A stretch of DNA of 64,000 nucleotides from Levilactobacillus lanxiensis (GCF_016861655.1 NZ_BOLN01000005.1:124001-188000); one strand, 5' to 3'; counted from the first letter of the stretch, positions 18,199 through 27,081 are shown. Notes: a model not told the origin generated them from the sequence alone. Numbers and translations: made by a program.

Positions 18199-18507
18199 TT
18201 AAGCGTTGATAGCATCAACGACAACCTTGGTGTATGGTTGACGGTGACCCTTCTTCGTATGAGTACCCTTTTTGGCCTTATACTTGAAAGTAACAACCTT
18301 CTTTTCCAGACCCTGCTTTTCAACAGTTCCAGTAACGGTTGCACCTGCAACAGTTGGCGTCCCGATCTTAGGCTTGTCACCACCGACAAAGACAACTTGG
18401 TCAAAAGTAACCTTTTCACCAGCTTCAACGTTCAACTTTTCGACGTAAACAGCTTGGCCTGCTTCGACCTTGTACTGCTTGCCGCCAGTTACGATAATTG
18501 CGTACAT
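18199..18507 (-). CDS. rplU: 50S ribosomal protein L21
   Basis: 102 residues from ATG 18507, preceded by [27 protein letters not shown] and the terminal [16 protein letters not shown] are diagnostic. First gene of the rplU-prp-rpmA operon, with a leader of about 120 nt and a strong promoter. Confidence 0.97.
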   Translation of the reverse strand: MYAIIVTGGKQYKVEAGQAVYVEKLNVEAGEKVTFDQVVFVGGDKPKIGTPTVAGATVTGTVEKQGLEKKVVTFKYKAKKGTHTKKGHRQPYTKVVVDAINA

Positions 18508-18625
18508 GTGTGTGCACCTCCTTATATATTTAGACTTAGACTCGCCGAAAACAAGTGCTCCGCAAGGCGGAAAACTTAATGACTCGTCCCGAGCGGTTGC
18601 AGCTGTGGAAGTCCACAAATACAAC
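18508..18625 (-). ncRNA. Candidate ribosomal L21 leader RNA
   Basis: The rplU transcript has a leader of about 120 nt with small hairpins: TGGACTTCCA near 18607-18616 and CCGCCTTGCGG near 18570-18580. Firmicute rplU operons commonly carry an autoregulatory L21 leader in this place. The assignment rests on position and hairpins, not on a covariance search. Confidence 0.5.
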
Positions 18626-18631
18626 ATGAAA

Positions 18632-18660
18632 ATTATACTTGATAGGATTTCCCACGTCAA
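18632..18660 (-). promoter_or_regulatory. rplU promoter
   Basis: TTGACG (18655-18660, minus strand), 17 bp, TATAAT (18632-18637). The -35 box overlaps the stop codon of the TetR gene upstream. Confidence 0.85.
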
Positions 18661-19280
18661 GCTTTTTCTGCGCCAATTGGCAGGTCAATCCCGACCGGTG
18701 CGAACCAGGCCGCGACTGGCGTGACTTCTGGCTTTAATAATTGGCAAAAAGATTGTGCCAAAAATTCTGACCGGTAACGGCGATTGTCGTTTAACCAGTG
18801 GTGCACCAACCCGGTAAAAGCGGTCGCTAAAAAGGCCGTCTGCACATCCAATGGCGGTTGTTCCCCATCGGGGGTTGGCAGGTGTTGGGCGTAAGCGGTC
18901 ATTTCCCGCTCAAACCGCTGAAGTAGTCGAGGTTGAAACTGGGTGAATTGGGGGTGCAACAAGACCAGTAGGATTTGATGATGCTGATCAACGTACCGTA
19001 AGGCCGGGCCCAACGCAAAGCCACGGGTCGGCTCACCCTGTGGCGTCAGGGTCGTCTTAGCGGCTGCAAACCACTCATCAATGACCTGCTGCTCAGTCTG
19101 TTCGAGGAAGTCTACCTTGTCCTTATAATGCAGGTAAAAGGTCCCGCGGGTGATCTGGGCCGTCTGGGTCAACTTCTGTACGGAAATCTGCTTCAATGAG
19201 TTTTGTTGGAGTAGCGTACTCAATGCTTGGCGCAGCCGGTCATTCGTCCGGACAACGCGTGGGTCTGTCTGACTGATAAT
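18657..19280 (-). CDS. TetR/AcrR-family regulator with probable ATT start
   Basis: TetR-type repressor; the HTH segment is [33 protein letters not shown], and the C-terminal part resembles the DhaS-like TetR_C group. The first ATG/GTG/TTG start in frame is TTG 19223, which has no ribosome site and removes helix 1. The frame stays open upstream through [22 protein letters not shown], restoring helix 1, to an ATT codon at 19278-19280 with AGGGAG 6 nt before it; an in-frame stop lies just beyond. I therefore extend it to 207 residues. The regulated genes are not obvious. Confidence 0.75.
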   Translation of the reverse strand: MISQTDPRVVRTNDRLRQALSTLLQQNSLKQISVQKLTQTAQITRGTFYLHYKDKVDFLEQTEQQVIDEWFAAAKTTLTPQGEPTRGFALGPALRYVDQHHQILLVLLHPQFTQFQPRLLQRFEREMTAYAQHLPTPDGEQPPLDVQTAFLATAFTGLVHHWLNDNRRYRSEFLAQSFCQLLKPEVTPVAAWFAPVGIDLPIGAEKA

Positions 19281-19365
19281 GTCTCGCTCCCTTCACTTCT
19301 AGAAAAAGCTAGTCCGACTACGAACTAGCTTTTCATTTACCATTCTATTCTTAAACATCGTTCGT

Positions 19366-19582
19366 TGGGTTAGGCCTATGGGTTCGTTCCCGGCGGCGGG
19401 CCAAAGTGCCCTGATGTGGGGCCGGTTCCAGCCAAAGTACGGGCTTCCACCTCAACTTTGAGCCAAAGAACGGTCTCAAAGGTTGTCCCATGGGCTAAGC
19501 TGAGAAAAAATCACTCAGCTAAGGCCATCGACACAGCTGGTCACTTTGGCCCGCCTCTGGTCACTAACATTTGCCTAACCCA
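19366..19582. repeat. Type A palindromic repeat, copy 2
   Basis: Outer arms TGGGTTAGGC (19366-19375) and GCCTAACCCA (19573-19582). Core in the orientation of copy 1 reversed, CGTTCCCGGCGGCGGG..., with internal stems CAAAGTG/CACTTTG and CTGAG/CTCAG. It shares the 656-bp gap 19281-19936 with a type B element; no gene is visible there. Confidence 0.85.
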
Positions 19583-19690
19583 TTCACTAATTTAGTGTAA
19601 TTTTCACGTTAAGCTTATTGGCCGCTAATTATACACAACCAAGTTGACCGTAGTATGTAGCCAACACACTCCGTCACCCCACGCCAACAA

Positions 19691-19940
19691 CTAACGGTTA
19701 TGGGTGCGGGTCAAACCAGTGTCAGCCGCAGGGCTGGTGAAAATGGGCTCAGCCGTGGGAGTTACCTAAGCGGGGGGACCCCGCTTAGGTAACTGCTATC
19801 TTTGAGACGCGAACTTCGGCTCAAAGTAAGTCCGAAGACCGCCCCTCAGGCTTCGGGCGCGCGCCCACAGCGTCACGGCCCATTTTCACCAGCCCGGAGG
19901 CGAGTCAACGACCGTTTCGAACCAGCCCCAAAACCGTTAG
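19691..19940. repeat. Type B palindromic repeat, copy 1
   Basis: Outer arms CTAACGGTT (19691-19699) and AACCGTTAG (19932-19940); the right arm contains the dUTPase stop codon. Inner arms GGGCTGGTGAAAATGGGC (19731-19748) pair perfectly with 19878-19895. A perfect 16-bp hairpin AGTTACCTAAGCGGGG lies at 19760-19794, followed by CTTTGAG/CTCAAAG and CCGAAG/CTTCGG hairpins. Confidence 0.88.
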
Positions 19941-20479
19941 TAATTGTTGGCTTGGCGGTCGAGATTGACTTGACGTTTGGCCTCGTATGCGGCCTGAATC
20001 TGGTCCTGACTAAACCCGAAATCCACGAATCCCCACTTCAAGAACAGCCGCCAAGCATGGCGGAAGTCCTCTTGCCGGTGGGCAAAGTGACTGTTGAACA
20101 GCATCCGTTTCAGAATCAAGTATTGTTGGTCCAAATCCTTGGCTGGCCGACTGGTTTCGAGGGTCGTCAGGTCTTCTTCCGTCAACATGATCAGGTGCGT
20201 CCAGGTCTTCTTGGCCGCAACCAGGAAGAAGAAGTCCATGGCGTCCGTATACTCCGTCAACAGGGTCTCTTCCGGCGTTTGACCGGCATCGGCCTTGCCA
20301 CGGTGAGTCTTCCAGACCTTAAACCATTCCGACGTATTGGCCACTTCGGCAAGTTCCACGTCGAGGGCCACGTAGGCGTTTTCAATCTGTGACTTACGGG
20401 TCATTTCAATGTCTCGGTCCCGGGTGATCTGCTCATCCAGGGCGATGGATTGTTGCACTAATTTTGCTAACTCTAACAC
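19937..20479 (-). CDS. dUTP diphosphatase, dimeric all-alpha type
   Basis: Probable dUTPase of the dimeric MazG-like superfamily, hydrolysing dUTP to dUMP. 180 residues from GTG 20479 (GGAGG 9 nt upstream). Metal-binding acidic motifs appear as ALDVELAEVANTSEWFKVWK (about 37-56) and EETLLTEYTDAMDFFF (about 69-84), the E-x2-E and E-x3-D pattern of this family; helices fill the rest. It follows two genes of unknown function with only 13 bp spacing, so all three form one operon. Confidence 0.85.
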   Translation of the reverse strand: MLELAKLVQQSIALDEQITRDRDIEMTRKSQIENAYVALDVELAEVANTSEWFKVWKTHRGKADAGQTPEETLLTEYTDAMDFFFLVAAKKTWTHLIMLTEEDLTTLETSRPAKDLDQQYLILKRMLFNSHFAHRQEDFRHAWRLFLKWGFVDFGFSQDQIQAAYEAKRQVNLDRQANNY

Positions 20480-20492
20480 GTTGGGAATCCTC

Positions 20493-21434
20493 CTAACCGA
20501 AGATCAAGGGGTCAGACGAAATTTCCAGGTCCGTCAGGTTTTCCAGGTACCAGTCGCGCATGAATGGGTACTTTAAGAGAACGTCGAACCAGGAAATCTT
20601 CTGGTCATCATCGTGGACCGTCAAGACCCACTCTGGTTGCCCTTCCAATTGGTTGTTAAAGATATCGACGACCACACCGTGTTCCAGCGCAATTTCGGCC
20701 CCATTGCCGTTGACGCCGTTGGTTAACATGTAGTCTTCCTTGGCAGCCATCACAAACAAACGGTCCACCACGCCGGCTGGCAAGTCCGTTGACCGTACCG
20801 CATAGTTTTGGCGGTTGGCGGCATCTAAAATATTGAAGTCCACGGAATAACCGTAGTCTTCCTTCAGGTAACGGGCAAAATCCACTAAGATCTGAACGGA
20901 TGTCTTCACCGTTTCGGCAGGCACCGTTTCGTGCAGGTCAATGATAAAGAGCTGTGTCAGCGCATGGCTGTTGAAGCGGAACATTTTGCGTTCCAGGTTC
21001 AGGTAGAACAAGGATTGGCCGGTCGCCCGTTCGCGGTAGTAAACCCCACCGTTTTCAGACGTTTCCACGCGGAAGTTAAACGTTCCCCGGTCACCCAGCG
21101 GCGTTAACTGTTGGGTCAACTCTTCGTGGTGGTCGCGAGATTGTAAGATGACGTTCTTTCCTTGATCGTGCAGTTCCAGCATCCGGGACATGAATAACAG
21201 GTAATAGTCGGCGTTACTATACTGGTGCGGGAAGGTCACGTAGTCGGAATCCAGCGTAAAGTCGGCCAGTTCCGTGGCGGCAGAAACCAATTCATCGGGA
21301 TCCGTCGTCTTGATCAGTTGGTCCATCAATTTGGTGAACCGCAAGCCCGTTTCCAAGCCATCCTTAATTGCCTCGTTATAGTTGAGTAACCGGCCACTGG
21401 TGGTCAATGTCGATGGGTCATTTTCATTAATCAT
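20493..21434 (-). CDS. Conserved protein of unknown function
   Basis: I do not recognise this 313-residue protein. ATG 21434 follows GAGGTG by 7 nt and overlaps the previous gene by 8 bp; a TTG one codon upstream is also possible. No signal peptide, membrane helix or catalytic motif stands out. It has a helical N-terminal third and mixed alpha/beta remainder with blocks such as RDHHEELTQQLTPLGDRGTFNFRVET and FNILDAANRQNYAVRS. Translational coupling to the coiled-coil protein upstream suggests a shared complex or pathway. Confidence 0.75.
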   Translation of the reverse strand: MINENDPSTLTTSGRLLNYNEAIKDGLETGLRFTKLMDQLIKTTDPDELVSAATELADFTLDSDYVTFPHQYSNADYYLLFMSRMLELHDQGKNVILQSRDHHEELTQQLTPLGDRGTFNFRVETSENGGVYYRERATGQSLFYLNLERKMFRFNSHALTQLFIIDLHETVPAETVKTSVQILVDFARYLKEDYGYSVDFNILDAANRQNYAVRSTDLPAGVVDRLFVMAAKEDYMLTNGVNGNGAEIALEHGVVVDIFNNQLEGQPEWVLTVHDDDQKISWFDVLLKYPFMRDWYLENLTDLEISSDPLIFG

Positions 21435-22305
21435 CAACTGTCACCTCGCCCTCACTCTTGCCTAACAGGCTGTTCAAGTAGTCCGCATATAGACTCGCAT
21501 TGTGGGCTTCGAAGTGTTCAAAGTCATCAAAGGCGTCGCGAATACTTTGCTTTTCGTAGTTTAAAATCGTATCTTCCTTAGACAAAACGAGAATCCGATC
21601 ATCATTTTCCTTGATTGTCTTGTGGGCGTTCAGGGCTTTTTCGTCCTCGTCCGCTAACTTGGTCAATTGGTCAATGATGCCCTGACGTTCGTCTTTGAGC
21701 TTACCGGAATCCCAAGGCATACTGCTCTTGCCACTGTTCTCCTTCAGCTGTTCACGCAGCTCAGCCTTCTGGTTGTCCCGGGTGGTTTGGGCGTCCACCA
21801 ATTTCTGGAGTTGTTCACTTTGACCGGAAATAGATTCGATCTGCGCGGTATTGAGCCGTTGACCATGAGCTTCCAAGGCGAATGAATCCTTGAGCTTTTG
21901 GTATTCCTTTTCGTCAAACTCAAATTTCACGTTAATGACATCTAAGTCGCCGAACAGACGCCGGTCCCACCAGTTCCCAAAGTAAATGTGGAACAGACCG
22001 GTCGTGTATTCTTCGTAGTAAAAGAATGGGTAAATGTGCCCCAAGTAATCGATCAGGTTGTCACTTAAGTAGTGGCTGATCTGGGGATGAATATTGTCGA
22101 CCAATTCTGCCAGATGGTTCACTGCCCGGGTCGAACGGGTCTTCTTCACTTCTTGATAGTAACGCACTTGGTCCAGCAATTCGTAAACCTGACGATCATC
22201 GCCGTGTTGAACTGCGGCTTGCAAGGTGCTTAAGTATTCGAGCTTGTTGGCGATTGCCTGTGTTAAGGCATCGGCGGCACTAGCTTGTTGTTCTTGATTT
22301 TCCAT
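21427..22305 (-). CDS. Coiled-coil protein of unknown function
   Basis: A 292-residue, strongly charged protein I do not recognise. The first half is helical with an aromatic patch (IYPFFYYEEYTTGLFHIYFGNWWDRRLFGDLD, about 91-122). Residues 130-265 are heptad-like coiled coil (QLQKLVDAQTTRDNQKAELREQL, LTKLADEDEKALNAHKTIKENDD). ATG 22305 has GAGGGA upstream. First gene of a three-gene operon with the unknown 20493-21434 and the dUTPase. Confidence 0.75.
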   Translation of the reverse strand: MENQEQQASAADALTQAIANKLEYLSTLQAAVQHGDDRQVYELLDQVRYYQEVKKTRSTRAVNHLAELVDNIHPQISHYLSDNLIDYLGHIYPFFYYEEYTTGLFHIYFGNWWDRRLFGDLDVINVKFEFDEKEYQKLKDSFALEAHGQRLNTAQIESISGQSEQLQKLVDAQTTRDNQKAELREQLKENSGKSSMPWDSGKLKDERQGIIDQLTKLADEDEKALNAHKTIKENDDRILVLSKEDTILNYEKQSIRDAFDDFEHFEAHNASLYADYLNSLLGKSEGEVTVDD

Positions 22306-22465
22306 GGATTATCCCTCATTATTCTGATGTTCCCTAGCGCTTGCCGTGAACATTTGGTTATACGTTCATGTTACCAAAAATTGGCCGAGAAAAAAGCAGT
22401 TTGCCTGAAGTTTTATGGGAAAATCATTAATTTTTTCTCGACCGTTAAAAATTTACTCTGTCACC

Positions 22466-22502
22466 ACGAAAAAAGATCCGAGACAATCGTCCCGAATCTT
22501 TA
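22466..22502 (-). terminator. Terminator downstream of glnA and its repeat
   Basis: On the minus strand GATTCGGGAC and GTCTCGGATC pair, followed by TTTTTT. It lies beyond a type A repeat that sits between the glnA stop and this terminator, so the repeat is probably transcribed in the glnRA 3' UTR. Confidence 0.8.
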
Positions 22503-22670
22503 GGTGATTTGAATTTTAAAATTAAGTCTCGCTGACGACCACACCATCTTTAAGAGACAGTGCGTACGCAGAATTTTCATCAACTAACATCCCTGTCGCA
22601 GCAGGAGCAAGTTAACTGATTCCTCTCGTACAGTCACCTGACACATCAGCAACTAAGAACTGCCACTACT

Positions 22671-22950
22671 GGGTTAAACCCGTGTCAGCCGCAGGGCTGG
22701 GAAAACTGGGCCTGTCGCGGAAGTGACCAGAGGCGCGCCAAGGTGCCCAGCTGTGTCGATGGACTTGGTTGGGGTTCTCTCCCAACCTAGCCCATGGGAC
22801 AACCTTTGAGACCGCACTTCGGCTCAAAGTTGAGGTGGAAGCCCGCCCTTCGGCTGAAACCGGCCCCACAGCAGGGCACCTTGAGCGCGCCGGCGGGAAC
22901 GGACACGACCAGGCCCAGTTTTCACCAGCCCGGAGGCGAGGACTTAACCC
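22671..22950. repeat. Type A palindromic repeat, copy 3
   Basis: Outermost arms GGGTTAA (22671-22677) and TTAACCC (22944-22950), the latter 2 bp from the glnA stop. Inner arms GGGCTGG + GAAAACTGGGCCTG (22694-22714) pair with 22910-22931. Further stems: GGCGCGC/GCGCGCC, CAAGGTGCCC (22739-22748) with GGGCACCTTG (22874-22883), GGTTGGG (22767-22773) with CCCAACC (22781-22787), and CTTTGAG/CTCAAAG. The best-preserved copy. Confidence 0.9.
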
Positions 22951-22952
22951 GT

Positions 22953-24293
22953 TTAGTACAGTTCCAGGTACTGATCGCGTTCCCATTCGGAAACTTGCGT
23001 CCGGTAAGAGTTGTACTCCAGGTTCTTGGCTTCGATGAAGCTCTGGTACAGGTGGTTGCCCATCGCACCGCGCATCACATCGTCGGCAGCCAAGTCCTTC
23101 AACGCGTTGTGTAACGTGTCAGGTAGGTTCGTGATGTGGTTTTCTTGACGTTCTTCAGCATCCATCCGGTAAATGTTCCGGTCGATAGCTTCACGTGGCG
23201 CCAGTTGGTTACGCAGCCCATCCAGGCCGGCTTCCAAGACGGCAGCGATGGCCAAGTATGGGTTAGCTGCGGGGTCAACACTCCGTAATTCCAAACGCGT
23301 GGACAAGCCACGGGAGTTTGGTACTCGGATCAGTGGTGACCGGTTCGAACCAGACCAAGCCACGTAAACAGGTGCTTCGTAGCCAGGCACTAACCGCTTG
23401 TAACTGTTGACGATTGGGTTGCAGATGGCGGTATAGCTCCGGGCATGCTTCAGCAGACCACCCAAGAAGTGGAAGGCGTCTTCAGACAATTCCATCTTGC
23501 CATCCTTGTCGTAGAAGGCGTTCCCCTTGTCATGGAACAGGGACATGTTCAAATGCATCCCGGACCCGTTGATGCCGGCCAATGGCTTTGGCATGAACGT
23601 GGCGTACAGGCCGTACTTCCGGGCGATGGTCTTAACCACCAGCTTAAACGTTTGGATGTTGTCAGCCGCCGTTAAGGCATCGGCATACTTAAAGTCAATT
23701 TCGTGTTGGCCAGGAGCGACTTCATGGTGCGCCGCTTCAACGTCAAAGCCCATTTCTTCCAGGGTCAAAACGATTTCACGCCGACAGTTTTCACCCAAGT
23801 CCATTGGGGCCATATCAAAGTAGCTCCCCTTGTCGTTCAACTCGGTCGTTGGCTTGCCGTTTTCATCCATCTTGAACAGGAAGAATTCGGGTTCTGGTCC
23901 AATGTTAAAGTCGGTGAAGCCGGCCTTACGCATGTCATCAAGCACCCGAATCAAGTTGTTCCGAGGGTCGCCTTCAAATGGCTTGCCATCGGTCGTGTAG
24001 ACTTCACAGATGACCCGGGCAATCTTGCCCCGTTCCGTGCTCCACGGGAAGATCATCCACGTCGAAAGATCAGGGTACAGGTACATGTCACTTTCTTCGA
24101 TTCGGACGAACCCATCGATTGAGGAGCCGTCAAACATTAATTTGTTGTCGAGCAACTTACCGAGTTGGCTGATGGGCACCTCAACGTTCTTGATTGTCCC
24201 AAATAAATCGGTGAACATTAACCGTAAGAACTTAACGTTTTCGTCCTTGGCCATCTGACGAATATCATCTTTGGTGAATTCCGGCTTTGCCAT
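22953..24293 (-). CDS. glnA: Glutamine synthetase type I
   Basis: Makes glutamine from glutamate, ammonia and ATP. 446 residues, the length of the Firmicute GSI-alpha form. Motifs: [24 protein letters not shown], the active-site [29 protein letters not shown] and the ATP/glutamate region [34 protein letters not shown]. In this subgroup activity is controlled by feedback inhibition and GlnR binding rather than adenylylation. It follows glnR after 48 bp in a glnRA operon. Confidence 0.98.
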   Translation of the reverse strand: MAKPEFTKDDIRQMAKDENVKFLRLMFTDLFGTIKNVEVPISQLGKLLDNKLMFDGSSIDGFVRIEESDMYLYPDLSTWMIFPWSTERGKIARVICEVYTTDGKPFEGDPRNNLIRVLDDMRKAGFTDFNIGPEPEFFLFKMDENGKPTTELNDKGSYFDMAPMDLGENCRREIVLTLEEMGFDVEAAHHEVAPGQHEIDFKYADALTAADNIQTFKLVVKTIARKYGLYATFMPKPLAGINGSGMHLNMSLFHDKGNAFYDKDGKMELSEDAFHFLGGLLKHARSYTAICNPIVNSYKRLVPGYEAPVYVAWSGSNRSPLIRVPNSRGLSTRLELRSVDPAANPYLAIAAVLEAGLDGLRNQLAPREAIDRNIYRMDAEERQENHITNLPDTLHNALKDLAADDVMRGAMGNHLYQSFIEAKNLEYNSYRTQVSEWERDQYLELY

Positions 24294-24341
24294 TAAAAAT
24301 CGCTCCTTGCTGTTTTTTGAAATTTCTTACCGTGATTGGGT

Positions 24342-24731
24342 TTAAAGGGGTCGCTGTTGCGGCATCCCCGGTGTTGGATGACCCAGGCCGCCCTGCCGAA
24401 TGAATTCGTCCTGCAAAATGCGCCGCACGTCTTCGTCCGTTAAGGGCTGCCGTTGGGCTGCTTCCTTCGCTTGGGCAGCCTGCTGCTGTTGATCATAAAT
24501 AGCTTTGATGCCCGCCACATTGACCCCTTCAGCCAGGTAGTCTTTGATTTCCAGCAATCGGTCGACGTCATTTAACGAATACATCCGCCGATTACCCTCA
24601 TTACGTTCGGGAAAGACCAACTCTTGGGCCTCATAGTAGCGAATCTGGCGGGCCGTCAAGCTCGTTAACTTCATCACCGTCCCGATTGGCAGGACTGCCA
24701 ATGATCGACGTAACTCTTTTTCCTTCATCAC
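24342..24731 (-). CDS. glnR: MerR-family nitrogen regulator GlnR
   Basis: Represses glnRA and nitrogen-uptake genes when glutamine is plentiful, through feedback-inhibited GlnA. 129 residues: winged-helix HTH PIGTVMKLTSLTARQIRYYEAQELVFPERNEGNRRMYSLNDVDRLLEIKDYLAEGVNVAGIKAIY, then a Gln/Ala-rich linker and a C-terminal tail ending GLGHPTPGMPQQRPL. Start GTG 24731 or ATG 24728 behind GGGGG. A consensus GlnR box and promoter lie upstream, so it is autoregulated. Confidence 0.96.
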   Translation of the reverse strand: MMKEKELRRSLAVLPIGTVMKLTSLTARQIRYYEAQELVFPERNEGNRRMYSLNDVDRLLEIKDYLAEGVNVAGIKAIYDQQQQAAQAKEAAQRQPLTDEDVRRILQDEFIRQGGLGHPTPGMPQQRPL

Positions 24732-24757
24732 TACTGGCCCCCTTTAACTATGATGCC

Positions 24758-24785
24758 ATCATACCACGCTGAAAGCGCTAGTCAA
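24758..24785 (-). promoter_or_regulatory. glnRA promoter
   Basis: TTGACT (24780-24785, minus strand), 16 bp, TATGAT (24758-24763). Confidence 0.75.
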
Positions 24786-24792
24786 GGATTCA

Positions 24793-24809
24793 TGTTAGAA
24801 AACATGACA
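24793..24809 (-). promoter_or_regulatory. GlnR operator
   Basis: TGTCATGTTTTCTAACA on the minus strand fits TGTNA-N7-TNACA exactly and lies 8 bp upstream of the glnR -35 box. This is the known arrangement for GlnR control of its own operon. Confidence 0.85.
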
Positions 24810-24850
24810 TGAAGGCTAAAAATCATTAATTCTTTAATTAATCGTAAGAA

Positions 24851-25768
24851 CTAAGCCTTCAGCCAGTCAGTTACTTGGGTCATGATTTGTTCATAAGCTT
24901 CTGGATGTTGGACCAAGTCGTACCAGGTCGCCGTGGTCTGGTTCCGAAACCAGGTCAGTTGGCGTTTGGCATAGTGGCGGGAATCCTGTTTGATCAGGTC
25001 CACGGCCGCTGGCAAGCGTTTAGGTTGTTCTAAGACCGGCAACAATTCGCGGTAGCCGATACCCGTGGCGGCCGGTAGATCCGTGCCGCCCTGTGCCGCC
25101 AACCACCGGACCTCATCTAATAAACCATCGGTCATCATCAGGTCGACCCGTTGATTGATGCGGTCATACAGCAGGTTTCGGTCGGTATTTAACGCTAAAT
25201 ACAATTCATCGTACTGGGGTCCCCCGTTATTCTGGTGGGAGAAGAGCTGCCCCGTGACCTGAATGACCTCCAGCGCCCGTACCGTGCGTCGAACGTTGGT
25301 CGGGGGAATCTTCCCGGCCGCGACCGGATCCAGGCCGTTAAGCCGCTGCCAGAGCGCCTGAGCCCCATTGGCCTGAGCTTCTGCCCGCAGGCTTTCGCGA
25401 ATTGCCGGATCACCCGGAGCATCGGCGCCCAATTTCAAGCCGTCAAACAGAGCCTGCAAATAAAACCCGGTTCCCCCCGCAATGATGGGCAGATGGCCAC
25501 GGTCGGTAATCTCTTGAATCAGCTGCTGGGCGGCTGTCACAAACTGGGCGACCGTGAATTGTTGGTCCACATCGCGGACATCAATCAAATGATGCGTCGC
25601 CGCGGCCTGTTCTGCCGGAGTTGCCTTGGCCGTTCCAATATCCAGGTGCCGGTACACCTGCATGGAATCGCCGGAAATAATTTCGCCATTCAATTGTTGG
25701 GCTAATCGAACCGCCAGTGAGGTCTTCCCCACCGCGGTCGGGCCCACAACTGCTAAAACCTTAGTCAT
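24851..25768 (-). CDS. miaA: tRNA dimethylallyltransferase MiaA
   Basis: Adds a dimethylallyl group to A37 of tRNAs reading UNN codons. 305 residues: P-loop VVGPTAVGKTSLAVRLAQ, SGDSMQVYRHLDIGTAKAT, PIIAGGTGFYLQALFDG, and the substrate-tunnel segment GIGYREL, with KRQLTWFRNQ near the C terminus. Overlaps the phosphodiesterase gene upstream by 8 bp. Confidence 0.97.
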   Translation of the reverse strand: MTKVLAVVGPTAVGKTSLAVRLAQQLNGEIISGDSMQVYRHLDIGTAKATPAEQAAATHHLIDVRDVDQQFTVAQFVTAAQQLIQEITDRGHLPIIAGGTGFYLQALFDGLKLGADAPGDPAIRESLRAEAQANGAQALWQRLNGLDPVAAGKIPPTNVRRTVRALEVIQVTGQLFSHQNNGGPQYDELYLALNTDRNLLYDRINQRVDLMMTDGLLDEVRWLAAQGGTDLPAATGIGYRELLPVLEQPKRLPAAVDLIKQDSRHYAKRQLTWFRNQTTATWYDLVQHPEAYEQIMTQVTDWLKA

Positions 25769-26519
25769 CTCGTTTGCCTCCCTGCATCTTCGTTCGTAAC
25801 GCCACGGCCCGCGCTGGGTAATCCGTGATTAGTCCAGCAAAATGGTGCCGCAAGCAGTAGGCCATGTCGGCGGGACTGTTAACGGTCCACGGTCGCAACT
25901 GCACGTGGGGTAAAAAGAACCGGTGCGCCTTGACCCAACGAATATCCGGGTGTAAGCCACCAACCAGGTGCTGCCGCTGCATGCGTTTCGCCTGACGCCC
26001 AGCCGTCTTAAAGAGCTTGGCGTACTCCGCCTGCGGATACAGGCTACGCAGTGTCACGATTGACTGCGCCCGAAAACTCGAGAAGACCAAGCGAAACGGC
26101 ACGGGTTGCTGCGTAAAGTAATCCGCCAGCGCCTGTTCGATGCCGTCATAATGAATTTTATTCGTCTTCAACTCAAGGTTAAACACCCCGGTAAAGTGGT
26201 CCCTGATCAATAACTGAATGACTTCATCTAACGTTGGCACCTTGGTCCCGGCGAATTCACTGCCAAAGTGACTACCGGCGTCCAGTTGCTTGATTTCCGC
26301 CAGACTGTGGTCTTGTACCAATCCAGTACCATTGGTGGTCCGATCAACCTTTTCATCGTGCATAATAATTAATTGGTGGTCGCTAGAAAATTGCACGTCG
26401 GTCTCAATGCCATCCGCCCCAGCATCCAACGCCGCTTGAAATGCCAGCAGTGTGTTCTCGGGCCGGGTCCCCTTGCTACCCCGGTGTGCGATGATTTGTG
26501 TGGGTTGTCTCTTAAACAC
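25761..26519 (-). CDS. Glycerophosphodiester phosphodiesterase
   Basis: Cytoplasmic GDPD-family enzyme hydrolysing glycerophosphodiesters to glycerol-3-phosphate and an alcohol. 252 residues, no signal peptide. Motifs IAHRGSKGTRPENTLLAFQAALDAGADGIETDVQFSSDHQLIIMHDEKVDRTTNGTG hold the catalytic His-Arg, metal Glu/Asp and second His; FNLELK follows. Starts at GTG 26519. Resembles UgpQ/GlpQ1. Confidence 0.93.
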   Translation of the reverse strand: MFKRQPTQIIAHRGSKGTRPENTLLAFQAALDAGADGIETDVQFSSDHQLIIMHDEKVDRTTNGTGLVQDHSLAEIKQLDAGSHFGSEFAGTKVPTLDEVIQLLIRDHFTGVFNLELKTNKIHYDGIEQALADYFTQQPVPFRLVFSSFRAQSIVTLRSLYPQAEYAKLFKTAGRQAKRMQRQHLVGGLHPDIRWVKAHRFFLPHVQLRPWTVNSPADMAYCLRHHFAGLITDYPARAVALRTKMQGGKRDD

Positions 26520-26604
26520 GCATTCCCATTCCCTTCACGTTAATTCTATTAGTAAGGGTACCACAGAACCCCGGCGTTTCGTCCTAAATTGTTACGTTTT
26601 GACC

Positions 26605-26839
26605 ATTGGAAATGAGACAGTCTTTGCTACCGTTCCCGCCGGCGGATTCAAGGTGCCCTGCTGTGGGGAACGGTTCCAGCCTATGGTGCGGGCTTCCGCC
26701 TCGACTTTGAGCCTGAGAAACGGTCTCAAAGGTCGTCCCGTGTTCTAGGTTGGGCAAGCCCTCCCCAACCAAGAACACCGACACAGCCGGGCACCTTGAT
26801 CCGCCTCTGGTCACTCACATTGTCGGTCTCATTTCCAAT
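26605..26839. repeat. Type A palindromic repeat, copy 4
   Basis: Locus-specific perfect 14-bp arms ATTGGAAATGAGAC (26605-26618) and GTCTCATTTCCAAT (26826-26839), with weaker GTTTT similarity outside. Internal stems CAAGGTGCCC/GGGCACCTTG and GGTTGGG/CCCAACC. It lies in the 562-bp gap between the divergent phosphodiesterase and DUF3042 genes; nothing else there is assignable apart from promoter space. Confidence 0.88.
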
Positions 26840-27081
26840 AATTAAAACCTAAATCGCCTGTGCTTTTCCTGTCATCTGCACCATGTATTCTGGTAAAAAG
26901 GCAAGCAGTATACTGCCTCGTGCCACACAATTTCAACCGATAGAGCGGCAACGTGCGGTTAAGAACTACCCTAACGCGCCTCACCAATCAGAACACCATG
27001 TAAATCACTAGCAATTTGAAGGGAAAAATAGCATAATGGAAGCGGATAACTTAAAATCTTACACGATGGGAGTCGAATGCT

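Noticed and set aside
19802-20392. Plus-strand frame of 196 residues
   Set aside because: Antisense shadow of the dUTPase gene running into a type B repeat; composition and lack of a ribosome site argue against coding.
22666-22986. Frames of about 100 residues on both strands around the repeat after glnA
   Set aside because: They are translations of the type A palindrome; similar frames recur at other copies with different sequences and no start signals.
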